Positions 56,675 through 64,000 of a stretch of 64,000 bases of DNA are shown here, one piece after another. This DNA is from Streptomyces sp. TLI_235. Lineage in GTDB: Bacteria > Actinomycetota > Actinomycetes > Streptomycetales > Streptomycetaceae. The notes below the pieces were generated by a model, which was given only the letters and a program-made list of their open reading frames with translations, was not told where the DNA came from and searched no databases. The DNA lies in contig NSGV01000003.1 of assembly GCA_002300355.1 (NCBI GenBank), positions 682,001 through 746,000 of the forward strand, in the 5' to 3' direction. The position numbers and the translations under genes were made by a program. Each line of letters begins with the position of its first letter. The stretch's first letter is position 1.

Positions 56675-58258
56675 TCAGCCCGCGGCGGGCTCCGGCCGGG
56701 CCCGGTGCACGTAGGGCAGGAGGGAGTCGGCGGTCAGCGGTTCGGCGGGCGGCGCGGGGACGAGCGGCTCGCCGACCGGGCCGGTGGAGCCGGTCCTGGC
56801 GTCGGCCGCGGTCGGGCTGCCGGTGAAGCCGAGCTGGTGCCAGATCCGGTCGGCGAGGGCCGGCACCAGGGGGTGGCCGAGCAGGGCGAGGCCGAGCAGC
56901 CACTGCGCGGGGCCGTCGCCGGGCTCGGAGCGCATCCAGCGGTCGAGGTGGCCGACGGCGGCTGCCAGGTCGAGCCGGTCGGGGCGCAGCACCTCGTGCT
57001 GCTCGTCGAGGGCCCGGAGGACGGCGGCGCCGGCGGTGACCGGCCCGCGGGCGGCGCGGACCGCCTCGACGGCGGGCAGCAGTGCCCGGTGCTGCCAGGC
57101 GCGGAACTCCGCGACCTGCGCGACCAGTCCGTCCAGGGTGAGGTCCGCGGTGCCGTGGTCCAGCGGTGCGTGCAGCAGGTGGTGGCGCAGTTCGTCGGCG
57201 GTGATCGAGCTGCCTTCGAGGAGTTCGCTGAGCCAGATGCCGTGGCGCTTGCTGGTGGAGCACTTCTGGCCCTCGAAGTACAGCATTCCGTTGGCGATCG
57301 CGGCGTCGAAGGGCTTCAGCGCGCCGCCGGACCCCTGGGCGATGACGTGCGGGGAGACGAAGCCGGGGCGGGAGTTGTCGCTGCCGAAGACGCCGATGGT
57401 GGTGACGCCGCTGCCGGGGGTGAAGGGGTTGACTGCGGCGCCGGTCGTTCGCCGGTACAGCTCGCCGCAGTAGACGCTGTACAGGAAGTAGCTGTTGGCG
57501 ATGACCTTGCCGGCGTCGAGGCTCGGGCTCTGGATGCCCCAGGTGCCCTGCGCGGTGAGGTGGATGCGGCCGCCGCGCCCGTCGAGGTAGCGGGTGACGG
57601 TTTCGAGGAAGACCGGGGGGACGCCGGCGCGGCGGTGGCTCTCGGCGATGGCGGCCGGGTCGGCGGGGTAGGCGAACCAGTTCTTCTCGTCGCGCCATTC
57701 GAGGGCGCTGTCGTCGAGCCTGGAGCGCGGGTTGACGACCTCTTCGGGCTGGAAGAACTGGCCGCAGAAGGTGCAGGTGGCTCCGCCGCACGGCTGGCCG
57801 CAGTGCGGGCAGTCGCCGGCGATCCAGGTGCCGACCACGGCGCCGCCGGTGCGGACGGAGAACGGGATGCGCTCGCTCTCCTCGCGGGCCGCTCCGGTGT
57901 CGCGCAGCAGGGCGAGCGTGTTCTGGTGGACGGCGTGGTAGTCGGCCGTGTGCTCGGGCGAGGTGGGGTCGACCCACTGGTCGAGCCGGATGTCGAGGTT
58001 GTCGAGGTCGCGCTTGATGCCGGCGTGGTAGTGGGCGGCGGTGTCTCGGGGGCTGCGGTCGTCGGGCCGGGCGGCGGCCACCACCCAGTCCTCGTAGCCG
58101 TCGCTGCCGCTGATGACCGCGACCCGGTGGCCGCGGGTGCGCAGGGCGCGGGCGACGACGTCGGCGCGCAGGTAGGTGCCGGCGCCGTGGCCGATGTGCA
58201 GGCGCCCGTTGGGCGTCGGCTGCATGGGCACGACGAGAACGGCCTGTTCGATGTGCAC
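56675..58258 (-). CDS. Methionyl-tRNA synthetase-like enzyme of a biosynthetic operon
   Basis: 527 residues from GTG 58258. Class I synthetase fold: PTPNGRLHIGHGAGTYLRAD with HIGH at residues 21-24, two zinc knuckles CPHCGQPC and CTFCG, and a divergent KMSKS loop (QKCSTSKRHGIW). The C-terminal ~170 residues are helical like an anticodon-binding domain but shortened. Its setting among ATP-grasp ligases argues against a housekeeping role. MetRS-like domains elsewhere activate amino acids for ester or N-N bond formation in natural product pathways; that use here is inferred. Confidence 0.88.
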   Translation of the reverse strand: MHIEQAVLVVPMQPTPNGRLHIGHGAGTYLRADVVARALRTRGHRVAVISGSDGYEDWVVAAARPDDRSPRDTAAHYHAGIKRDLDNLDIRLDQWVDPTSPEHTADYHAVHQNTLALLRDTGAAREESERIPFSVRTGGAVVGTWIAGDCPHCGQPCGGATCTFCGQFFQPEEVVNPRSRLDDSALEWRDEKNWFAYPADPAAIAESHRRAGVPPVFLETVTRYLDGRGGRIHLTAQGTWGIQSPSLDAGKVIANSYFLYSVYCGELYRRTTGAAVNPFTPGSGVTTIGVFGSDNSRPGFVSPHVIAQGSGGALKPFDAAIANGMLYFEGQKCSTSKRHGIWLSELLEGSSITADELRHHLLHAPLDHGTADLTLDGLVAQVAEFRAWQHRALLPAVEAVRAARGPVTAGAAVLRALDEQHEVLRPDRLDLAAAVGHLDRWMRSEPGDGPAQWLLGLALLGHPLVPALADRIWHQLGFTGSPTAADARTGSTGPVGEPLVPAPPAEPLTADSLLPYVHRARPEPAAG

Positions 58259-58337
58259 GGGTGGCCTTTCGCGAGTGGGAGGGGGCGGCCGGGCGGGCCT
58301 TCGGCGGTACGGCCCGGCCGCCGGGGGCGGTCGTCCG

Positions 58338-59591
58338 CTAGGGCCGGTCGGCCGGCTCGGCGGGCGGTTCGACGACCGCGCTGCTCTCGAACCAGTCGAC
58401 GGCCTTGCGCAGGACGTCCTCGACCTCGTTGCGGTCGGCGCCGCGCACGACGACGGAGGCGATCCGGGCGCTGCTGTGCTCGGCCCGGCCGAGGACGGTG
58501 CCGACCGGCACGTTGAGCCGGTACTGGTCGACGCCGTCGACGGGGCAGGTGTCGGGTGCGGCGGTGAGGGTGCCGGGCCGGCCGGGGAAGATCGCGAACC
58601 CGGCGGCCTGCCGGGGCGCCTCGGCCGGCTCGGAGGCGAGCGGGACTGAGCCGAGCGCGCGGATGTGGTCGGCGACCATGTCGGTGCCGAAGCCGAGCCG
58701 GACCGTCTCGTAGATCTTGCCGCCGCCGACCCGGCAGCCGATCTCGTTGAGCAGCAGGTCGCCGTTGGGCGCGAGGAACGCCTCCGCGTGGAAGGCCATG
58801 GCGTCGTCCAGGCCGAGGGCCTCCATGGCGGCGACGGTGAGGTCCTGCAGGGCCCCGGTGAGCGGGTCGTGGGCGTCGAGCATGGCGCTGGTGAGCACCT
58901 CGCCGTCGCGGTAGCCGAGGCAGGAGGAGCAGGCCGACGGCCAGATGAGCGCGGGCCGGCCGTCGACGACCAGGCCGTCGATGTGGAAGAGGTCGTGCTC
59001 GATGCACTTCTCGGCCATCAGCGGGGCGCCGTCGTCGCCGCCGAGGGCGGGTGTGCGCTCGATGTAGGCGTTGAGCTCCGCGGGGTCGCGCAGGACCTCG
59101 ACGCCCATCGAGCCGGCGCCGCGCCGCGGCTTGACCACGACGGGGTAGCCGTGGTCGGCGGCGAAGGAGTGCAGGGCGGTCGCGTGCGGGACGGCGGCGT
59201 AGGGCGCCACGGGGACGCCCGCGGCGGACAGCAGGTCCTTCATGCGCAGCTTGTCGCGGTAGGCCTCGGCCTGGGCCGGGTGCTGGCCGGGGATGCCCAG
59301 TGCCGCGCGGAGCCGGGCGGCGCGCAGCAGGTCGAACTCGTTGGTGGCGATGACCGCGTCGAACCCGTGGCGCCGGTGCAGCTCGATCGCGGTGGTCTCG
59401 ACGGCCGGGTTCTCGTGGAAGTCCTTGAGGACGAAGACCTCGAGGTAGCCCTTGAGTTCGGCCTCGGCGGCGCCGGGGGCGCGGCTGACGGCGGAGGCGG
59501 CGGTGATCAGGACGGCCTCGTTGCCGTCGCCGAGCCAGTGGAGGTAGGGGGTGGTGTCGAGCTTGGACCGGTTGATGATCAGGAACTTCAC
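58338..59591 (-). CDS. ATP-grasp ligase
   Basis: 417 residues from GTG 59591, overlapping the previous stop as GTGA. N-terminal KFLIINRSKLDTTPYLHWLG, then AIELHRRHGFDAVIATNEFD; ATP-grasp core: DKLRMKDLLSAAGVPVAPYA, YPVVVKPRRGAGSMGVEVLR, MAEKCIEHDLFHIDGLVVDG, FHAEAFLAPNGDLLLNEIGC (Mg-binding E and N) and RVGGG. C-terminal ~100 residues form a beta-rich cap. Carboxylate-amine ligase; probably a paralogue of the preceding gene. Confidence 0.9.
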   Translation of the reverse strand: MKFLIINRSKLDTTPYLHWLGDGNEAVLITAASAVSRAPGAAEAELKGYLEVFVLKDFHENPAVETTAIELHRRHGFDAVIATNEFDLLRAARLRAALGIPGQHPAQAEAYRDKLRMKDLLSAAGVPVAPYAAVPHATALHSFAADHGYPVVVKPRRGAGSMGVEVLRDPAELNAYIERTPALGGDDGAPLMAEKCIEHDLFHIDGLVVDGRPALIWPSACSSCLGYRDGEVLTSAMLDAHDPLTGALQDLTVAAMEALGLDDAMAFHAEAFLAPNGDLLLNEIGCRVGGGKIYETVRLGFGTDMVADHIRALGSVPLASEPAEAPRQAAGFAIFPGRPGTLTAAPDTCPVDGVDQYRLNVPVGTVLGRAEHSSARIASVVVRGADRNEVEDVLRKAVDWFESSAVVEPPAEPADRP

Positions 59592-60844
59592 GGCCGCTCC
59601 TCCCCCGGGTGCCCGTCGGCCGCGGGTTCGACCTCTATGTGGAAGGCCTTCCGCACGGCGGCGACGGTGTCGTCGAGGCCGGCCCTGTCGGTGTACCGGG
59701 CGTGGACGACGGCGCTGACGGTGGAGGAGTCCATGAGTCCGCCGACCGTGTCGCCGACGCTCAGCCGGATGTCCGCCTCGATCAGTCCGGGGACGGCGGC
59801 GAGGTCGTCGGCGGTGCTGATCGCGGTGACGGTGCCGCGCCGGGCGGGCAGCAGGATCTCGACGAGGTCGCCTGCCGAGGCGCCGGTCGGGGCCTGGTAG
59901 GGCTCGCCGAGGCTGGTGGCGAGGTGGGCGTCCCAGGTGTCGAAGCCGCTGTCGAGCTGGAGCATGCGGCGGATGCCGCCGCCGCCGGGCCGGCAGGCGA
60001 TCTCGCCGGCGTACAGGCCGCCGGGGGTGGCGAGGACCTCGAAGTGGGTGACGCCGTCGCGGAGTCCGACCGCGCGGACGACGCGCTCGTGCATGGCGAG
60101 GATCTCCAGCGCCTCCGGGGACTCCTGGTCGATCAGGTGCGAGCCGAACGCGCCGTCGGAGTAGCCGAGGACCGGCCTGAGGTAGCGGGAGACGCGGACG
60201 TGGGCGATGCGGCCGTCGACGACGTAGCCGTCGCAGTGGTACTCGTCCGTGACGTCCAGGTACGTCTCGACGACGACCGGGAAGGCCTTCTCGGAGGTGG
60301 TCGCGGGGTGGGCGAGCCGCTCGGTGTAGGCCTGCCCGGCGGGCGAGCGGAGCTCGTCCTCGGAGCGGAGCACCTCGGTGGCGTCCGCACCGGAGCCGAG
60401 CACCGGCTTGACGATCACCGGGTAGCCGATCTCCCGTGCGGCGTTGGCGAGTTCGGTCGCGTCCCCGGCCGTCCGATGGGTGGCGGTGCGTACCCCGGCG
60501 TCGGTGAGGGCGCGGTTCATGGCGGCCTTGTCGGTGCACGCGCGCACGGTGTCGAACGACGGTCCGGGCAGGCCGAGTGCGGTGCGCAGCCGGCCGGCGG
60601 TCAGGGCCGCGCGCTCGGACAGCGCGACCACGTGCGAGTAGCCGGTGAGGTCGTGTCCGGCGAGGACGGCCGCGGTGGCCTCCTCCGGGTCGTTGAGGTC
60701 GTCGACCAGGGCGAGGGCGGTGCCGGGCGGATACTGGTCGACGAAGCGCGGCTCCGTGACGAACAGCACGTCGAGGTCGGCGCGTTCGGCGAGCTGCCCG
60801 GCGATCTTGGTGTTGCCGGTGTTGGTGGCGATGACGCGTTTCAT
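59588..60844 (-). CDS. ATP-grasp ligase
   Basis: 418 residues from ATG 60844. KRVIATNTGNTKIAGQLAER then YSHVVALSERAALTAGRLRT; ATP-grasp core: DKAAMNRALTDAGVRTATHR, YPVIVKPVLGSGADATEVLR, FPVVVETYLDVTDEYHCDGY, THFEVLATPGGLYAGEIACR with catalytic E residues, and PGGGGIRRML. Shares the EIxCRxGGG end motif with its neighbour, pointing to duplication. The two coupled genes may add different amino acids in turn. Confidence 0.9.
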   Translation of the reverse strand: MKRVIATNTGNTKIAGQLAERADLDVLFVTEPRFVDQYPPGTALALVDDLNDPEEATAAVLAGHDLTGYSHVVALSERAALTAGRLRTALGLPGPSFDTVRACTDKAAMNRALTDAGVRTATHRTAGDATELANAAREIGYPVIVKPVLGSGADATEVLRSEDELRSPAGQAYTERLAHPATTSEKAFPVVVETYLDVTDEYHCDGYVVDGRIAHVRVSRYLRPVLGYSDGAFGSHLIDQESPEALEILAMHERVVRAVGLRDGVTHFEVLATPGGLYAGEIACRPGGGGIRRMLQLDSGFDTWDAHLATSLGEPYQAPTGASAGDLVEILLPARRGTVTAISTADDLAAVPGLIEADIRLSVGDTVGGLMDSSTVSAVVHARYTDRAGLDDTVAAVRKAFHIEVEPAADGHPGEERP

Positions 60845-60893
60845 GGCTGGTTCCGTTTCGGGTCGTCGGCGCGGCGCGGCGGGCGCGCCTGCG

Positions 60894-61571
60894 TCAGCAC
60901 GGGACGGCGATGCGCAGGACCTGCGGCAGGGCGGTGATCCGCCGTCCGGGCCAGGGGTTGCCCTCGCCGAGGTCGAGGAGGACGGCGGTCATCCCGGCCT
61001 CGGTGGCGCCGTCGAGTTCGCGGTCGTGGCCGTCGCCGACGTACAGGCATTCGGCGGGGTCGACGCCGAGGCGGCGGGCGGCGAGCCGGAAGACCTCCGG
61101 GTCGGGCTTCATCAGGCCGGCCTCTGCGGAGAGCACGGTGATGTCGAGCAGCGGCCCGAGGGCGGAGCGGTCGAGCATGTCCCGCACGTCGGAGCTGCAG
61201 TTGGAGACCAGGCCGAGGTACAGCCCGTCCTCGCGCAGGGCGGTGAGCGTCTCGACGGCGCCGGGTGCCGGTGCGGCGAAGCCCTGCCCGTGGATGCCGC
61301 GGCGGACCCTCATGGCCTCGGCGAGGCGGGCGTCGTCCCAGTCGGCGCCGAGCTGTTCGCGCAGTTCGGCCAGGTAGCCGTCGAGCGGGCCGGTCTCCCG
61401 GCGGGTGCGGGTCTGTGCCCACGGCCCGGCGAGTTCGGCCTCGGGTGTGCCGAGGGCGCGGGCGGTATCGGTGAAGGCCCGGCGCTTCACCTCGTCCGGC
61501 AGCGGCACCAGGGTCTTCCACAGGTCGAAGACCACGGCCCGGAAGGGGCCGGTGTCACCGCTGTGCCGCAT
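60894..61571 (-). CDS. HAD family hydrolase
   Basis: 225 residues from ATG 61571; the start lies inside the 3' end of the kinase gene (17-nt overlap). Motif I AVVFDLWKTLVPL (Asp nucleophile; second Asp replaced by Lys-Thr, WKT), motif II LVSNCSSDVRD, motif III GLMKPDPEVFRLAARR, motif IV CLYVGDGHDRELDGATEAG. Missing the usual DxD second aspartate, so phosphatase activity may be altered; the class also includes dehalogenases. Probably acts after the adjoining kinase. Confidence 0.9.
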   Translation of the reverse strand: MRHSGDTGPFRAVVFDLWKTLVPLPDEVKRRAFTDTARALGTPEAELAGPWAQTRTRRETGPLDGYLAELREQLGADWDDARLAEAMRVRRGIHGQGFAAPAPGAVETLTALREDGLYLGLVSNCSSDVRDMLDRSALGPLLDITVLSAEAGLMKPDPEVFRLAARRLGVDPAECLYVGDGHDRELDGATEAGMTAVLLDLGEGNPWPGRRITALPQVLRIAVPC

Positions 61572-62367
61572 CGTCGTCCTCCTTGTGCGCGTCGTTGTCC
61601 TGCGCGTCGTTGTCGTGCGCGTCGGGGTCATGCCGGTCGTTGCCGTGCGGGTCGTTGCCGTGCGCGTCGGGCCAGCGGAGCACGACGGGGTTCGTCCAGT
61701 CGGAGTTGTCGACGAGGACGTGGGCGTGCCGGGCCGGCGGGTGGGCGGCGAGGTAGGCGCGCTGGGCCGGCAGGTACTTGGTGCCGTACTTGCGCATCAC
61801 GTCCTCGCCCTGGCCCGGGACGTCGCGGATCCGGGCCCGTTCGAGGACGACGTCCTCCCGGACGTCGAGGTGGACGAACAGGTCGATCAGGTCGCGGACT
61901 TCGGGCCGGAGCAGGAAGACGCCCTCGACGATCACCGTGGTCCGCGGCCCCACGGTGTACCGGCGGCGCAGGGTGGGGGTGTCGGTCTGCAGGTCGAGCA
62001 GGGTCAGCTCCGTGTCGAGCCGGCCCTCGTCCCGGATCGGGCGCAGGACGTCGCGGGCGGCCCGTTCGAAGTCGATGCTGTGGGCGTAGTACTGCTCGGG
62101 TTCGGGCAGGTCGGGCCGGTAGCGGTGGGCGCGCGGGTGGTGGAAGTCGTCGATGTGGACGACCTGGTGGGGGGTGGCGCGGTGGGCGAGGGCGTCGGCG
62201 AGTTCGTCGGCGAGCCGGGATTTGCCGGAGGTGTCCATCCCTGTGATGCCGACGACCAGCGGCCGGTCGGGGTGCTTGCTGCGGCCGAGCAGCGTGCGGA
62301 GCCTTTCCACGAGTTCGGCGCGGCCGGTCGGCGCGGCGGCCGGGTCGGCGGAGGTGGGGGCGGTCAC
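61555..62367 (-). CDS. Uridine kinase-like P-loop kinase with His/Asp-rich tail
   Basis: 270 residues from GTG 62367, overlapping the upstream stop as GTGA. Walker A in VVGITGMDTSGKSRLADELA, then VVHIDDFHHPRAHRYRPDL, VGPRTTVIVEGVFLLRPEVR (Walker B) and HLDVREDVVLERARIRD (lid). Matches actinomycete uridine-kinase-family proteins. The C-terminal ~35 residues are repeats of DAHGND, DPHGND, DAHDND, a possible metal-binding tail. Phosphoryl acceptor unknown. Confidence 0.87.
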   Translation of the reverse strand: MTAPTSADPAAAPTGRAELVERLRTLLGRSKHPDRPLVVGITGMDTSGKSRLADELADALAHRATPHQVVHIDDFHHPRAHRYRPDLPEPEQYYAHSIDFERAARDVLRPIRDEGRLDTELTLLDLQTDTPTLRRRYTVGPRTTVIVEGVFLLRPEVRDLIDLFVHLDVREDVVLERARIRDVPGQGEDVMRKYGTKYLPAQRAYLAAHPPARHAHVLVDNSDWTNPVVLRWPDAHGNDPHGNDRHDPDAHDNDAQDNDAHKEDDDAAQR

Positions 62368-63578
62368 CGGGCCGGCTCCGGGGCCGGGAGGGCGAGCCTG
62401 AGCCGGTCGGCGAGCCGGGCGTACAGTCCGCTGCCGTAGACGGCGTGGTCGCGCAGGGCGGTCGGGGTGGGCTCGATCCGCAGGACGGACAGGGCCGGCC
62501 GGGCGAGCCCGCCGACGATCGCGGCGCCGTCCTCGGTGTGGGCGAGGCGCTCGGCGGAGTCCCCGGGGCGGGCCGGCCGGCCGTCGACCAGCAGGTCGGG
62601 CGCATGGCCGTGGTAGCCGAGGGCCTGGACGACGAGGTCGGCCCGGTCGAGGAGCTCGTCCGCGTCGGTGAGGCGCGCGGCGCGCACGATCCGGGCCTGC
62701 GGCACCTCGCCCGCCCACAGGGCGCAGTACAGCGCGCGGGACTCGTGGCGCAGGCCGGAGTCGCGGTAGACGATGCCGGTGGCCGGGCAGACGTCGGTCT
62801 CCGGGTCGGCGGGCCGCTCGCGGCCCGGGACCAGGCCTTCGACGGCCTCCCGCAGGCTCGGGTACATCAGCCGGGCGGGGCCGCGCTGGACGACGTCGAC
62901 GGACGGCGCCCGGTAGTCGGGCCGAGTACGGCGGGTCTCGTCGAACAGCTCCAGCAGGACCCGGAGTGCGGACATGGCGCTGTGCGAGGAGCCGGCGACG
63001 GCGATCCGGCCGCCTTCGAGGCCGGCGATCCGCCGGCGCACCGCGTCGCGGCCACGTCGGCTGATGACCTCGGCGGAGCGCAGCGTCTTGGCGCTCCAGG
63101 GGGCGAGTTCCGGGTGGGGCCGCTCGGTCCGGCCGGTGGCCAGGACGGCGTGCCGGCACTCGACGGTGCGGCCGCCGCGGAGCCGGAGCACCGCGCCCGA
63201 GCCGTCGCCGGCGAGGTCCACGGCCTCGACCTCGGTGTCCAGGTGGACGCGGTCGCCGAGCACGCCGGCGAGCGTCTCGCCGAGGCGGCCGAGTGCGGCG
63301 GCGAGGTGGGCCATCGGCACCGGTTCCTCGGCGCGGGCGACCCGGGCGACCCGGGGGTCCTCGCGCAGGCCGGCGAACGGGCCCCGGTAGGAGCACTCCT
63401 TGAGGAACCGGGAGCCGACAGAGGTGCTGGTGATCGCGTAGTCGGCGAAGCCGCCCGGGCCGAGCTCGGCGGACCGCTCGAAGACGTCCACGCGGTGGGC
63501 GAGCAGGTCGGGTGCGGAGGCCAGGAATCCGGTGGTGCGGAAGCCGCCGCCCACGAAGGCGAGGTCGGTGTCGGTCAT
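62364..63578 (-). CDS. FAD/NAD(P)-dependent oxidoreductase
   Basis: 404 residues from ATG 63578, with GGGAGG upstream. Two dinucleotide-binding sites: LAFVGGGFRTTGFLASAP near the N-terminus (FAD) and RIAVAGSSHSAMSALRVLLE at ~200 (NADPH-type, GSSHSA). Other conserved pieces: CRHAVLATGRTERPHPELAP and LVVQALGYHGHAPDLLVDGR. The layout is that of flavin N-hydroxylating monooxygenases and related reductases; which of these it is cannot be decided. Lies just downstream of the aminotransferase. Confidence 0.82.
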   Translation of the reverse strand: MTDTDLAFVGGGFRTTGFLASAPDLLAHRVDVFERSAELGPGGFADYAITSTSVGSRFLKECSYRGPFAGLREDPRVARVARAEEPVPMAHLAAALGRLGETLAGVLGDRVHLDTEVEAVDLAGDGSGAVLRLRGGRTVECRHAVLATGRTERPHPELAPWSAKTLRSAEVISRRGRDAVRRRIAGLEGGRIAVAGSSHSAMSALRVLLELFDETRRTRPDYRAPSVDVVQRGPARLMYPSLREAVEGLVPGRERPADPETDVCPATGIVYRDSGLRHESRALYCALWAGEVPQARIVRAARLTDADELLDRADLVVQALGYHGHAPDLLVDGRPARPGDSAERLAHTEDGAAIVGGLARPALSVLRIEPTPTALRDHAVYGSGLYARLADRLRLALPAPEPAR

Positions 63579-63627
63579 CGGGTGCCTCCCGCCGGCGGTG
63601 TGCCGGTGTGGTCGCTGCGGTGGGGGC

Positions 63628-64000
63628 TCACGCGGCGTGCTCCGTGAGGAGCGCGTCGAAGCGGTCGCAGATCAGGTCGGCCTCGGCCATGGTCAGCGTC
63701 AGCGGCGGCCGGATCTTGAGGACGTTTCCGAATCCGTAGCGGGAGGTGCGCAGGATGAGCCCGTGCTCCATCGCCTTGTGGGCGAGGTGGTTGGTGAGGT
63801 CGACGGCCGGGGAGCCGTCCGGCTCGGAGATCTCGATGCCGATCATGAGGCCGACGCCGCGCACCTCGGAGATGCAGCGGTGACGGCGGCTCATCTCCTC
63901 CAGGCGGGCGAGGATGTGGTTGCCGGTGGCCCGCACGTTGGCGAGGAAGTCCGGGTTGTCGATGACGTCGAGGGTGGCCAGCGCGGCGGCGGCGGAGAGC
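63628..64000 (-). CDS. Class III aminotransferase, C-terminal part
   Basis: The window ends inside the gene; 123 C-terminal residues are visible. LATLDVIDNPDFLANVRATG, ILARLEEMSRRHRCISEVRG, VGLMIGIEISEPDG, NVLKIRPPLTLTMAEADLIC. This is the end of PLP-dependent omega-amino acid or 4-aminobutyrate-type aminotransferases; the PLP lysine lies beyond the edge. First visible gene of the minus-strand operon, and it may supply an amine or ketone precursor. Confidence 0.92.
   Translation of the reverse strand, partial: LSAAAALATLDVIDNPDFLANVRATGNHILARLEEMSRRHRCISEVRGVGLMIGIEISEPDGSPAVDLTNHLAHKAMEHGLILRTSRYGFGNVLKIRPPLTLTMAEADLICDRFDALLTEHAA

Overview
The window is high-GC (about 70-75%) actinomycete DNA with strong C/G third-position bias, GGAGG-type ribosome binding sites, many GTG starts, and gene families typical of Streptomycetaceae (RheA/HSP18, SpoIIE phosphatases, DUF2267, CsbD, Rpf-like transglycosylase, S41 and GPP34 proteins). 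It reads like an accessory region or chromosome arm of Streptomyces or Kitasatospora. The many truncated and frameshifted genes and the insertion sequences fit that.

Layout. 1-20 kb is a mosaic of small stress-associated genes: the 3' part of a large catalase; a desaturase fragment fused tail-to-tail to a truncated gas-vesicle-type SRPBCC gene; a GAF-SpoIIE phosphatase; small membrane proteins (DUF4235, DUF6131, a hydrophobic 56-mer); IS110 elements; STAS, MerR-like and DUF2267 genes; and an hsp18-rheA pair with an intact RheA operator. At 18.5-19.6 kb a STAND-ATPase remnant abuts another broken gene. 20-24 kb holds an S41 peptidase-like gene and a GPP34 gene. 24.4-26.4 kb is an IS607-like element (serine recombinase tnpA plus a decayed tnpB) sitting in a DUF1905 remnant. 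27-35 kb has a VWA-domain protein with an upstream palindrome, a SigE-family ECF sigma factor with a membrane partner, DUF2071, and a non-coding stretch with strong strand asymmetry. 35.8-38.7 kb is a graveyard of fragments (ricin-type lectin, methyltransferase, DUF5996, MarR, NAD kinase). 38.8-50.2 kb carries a PAS-PAS-GAF-SpoIIE phosphatase, a zinc-free L36 paralogue, an Rpf-like protein, an unknown membrane protein beside a glutamine amidotransferase, an OLD-nuclease remnant, secreted and lipoprotein genes, and a bicovalent-flavin oxidase.

The most interesting block is 51.3-64 kb. Twelve minus-strand genes are tightly packed, several overlapping by GTGA, and the block runs off the right edge. 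Reading 5' to 3' it encodes a class III aminotransferase (partial), an FAD/NAD(P) oxidoreductase, a uridine-kinase-like enzyme, a HAD phosphatase, two ATP-grasp ligases, a stand-alone MetRS-like enzyme, a D-Ala-D-Ala-ligase-like enzyme, a fourth ATP-grasp enzyme, an MFS exporter, a VanX-like dipeptidase and a C39-like protein. I infer an NRPS-independent biosynthetic cluster that joins amino-acid-derived units with ATP-grasp ligases. The product is not predictable from this window. No rRNA, tRNA or CRISPR array was seen. Many frameshifts lie in C runs or GC repeats, so some pseudogenes may be assembly errors.
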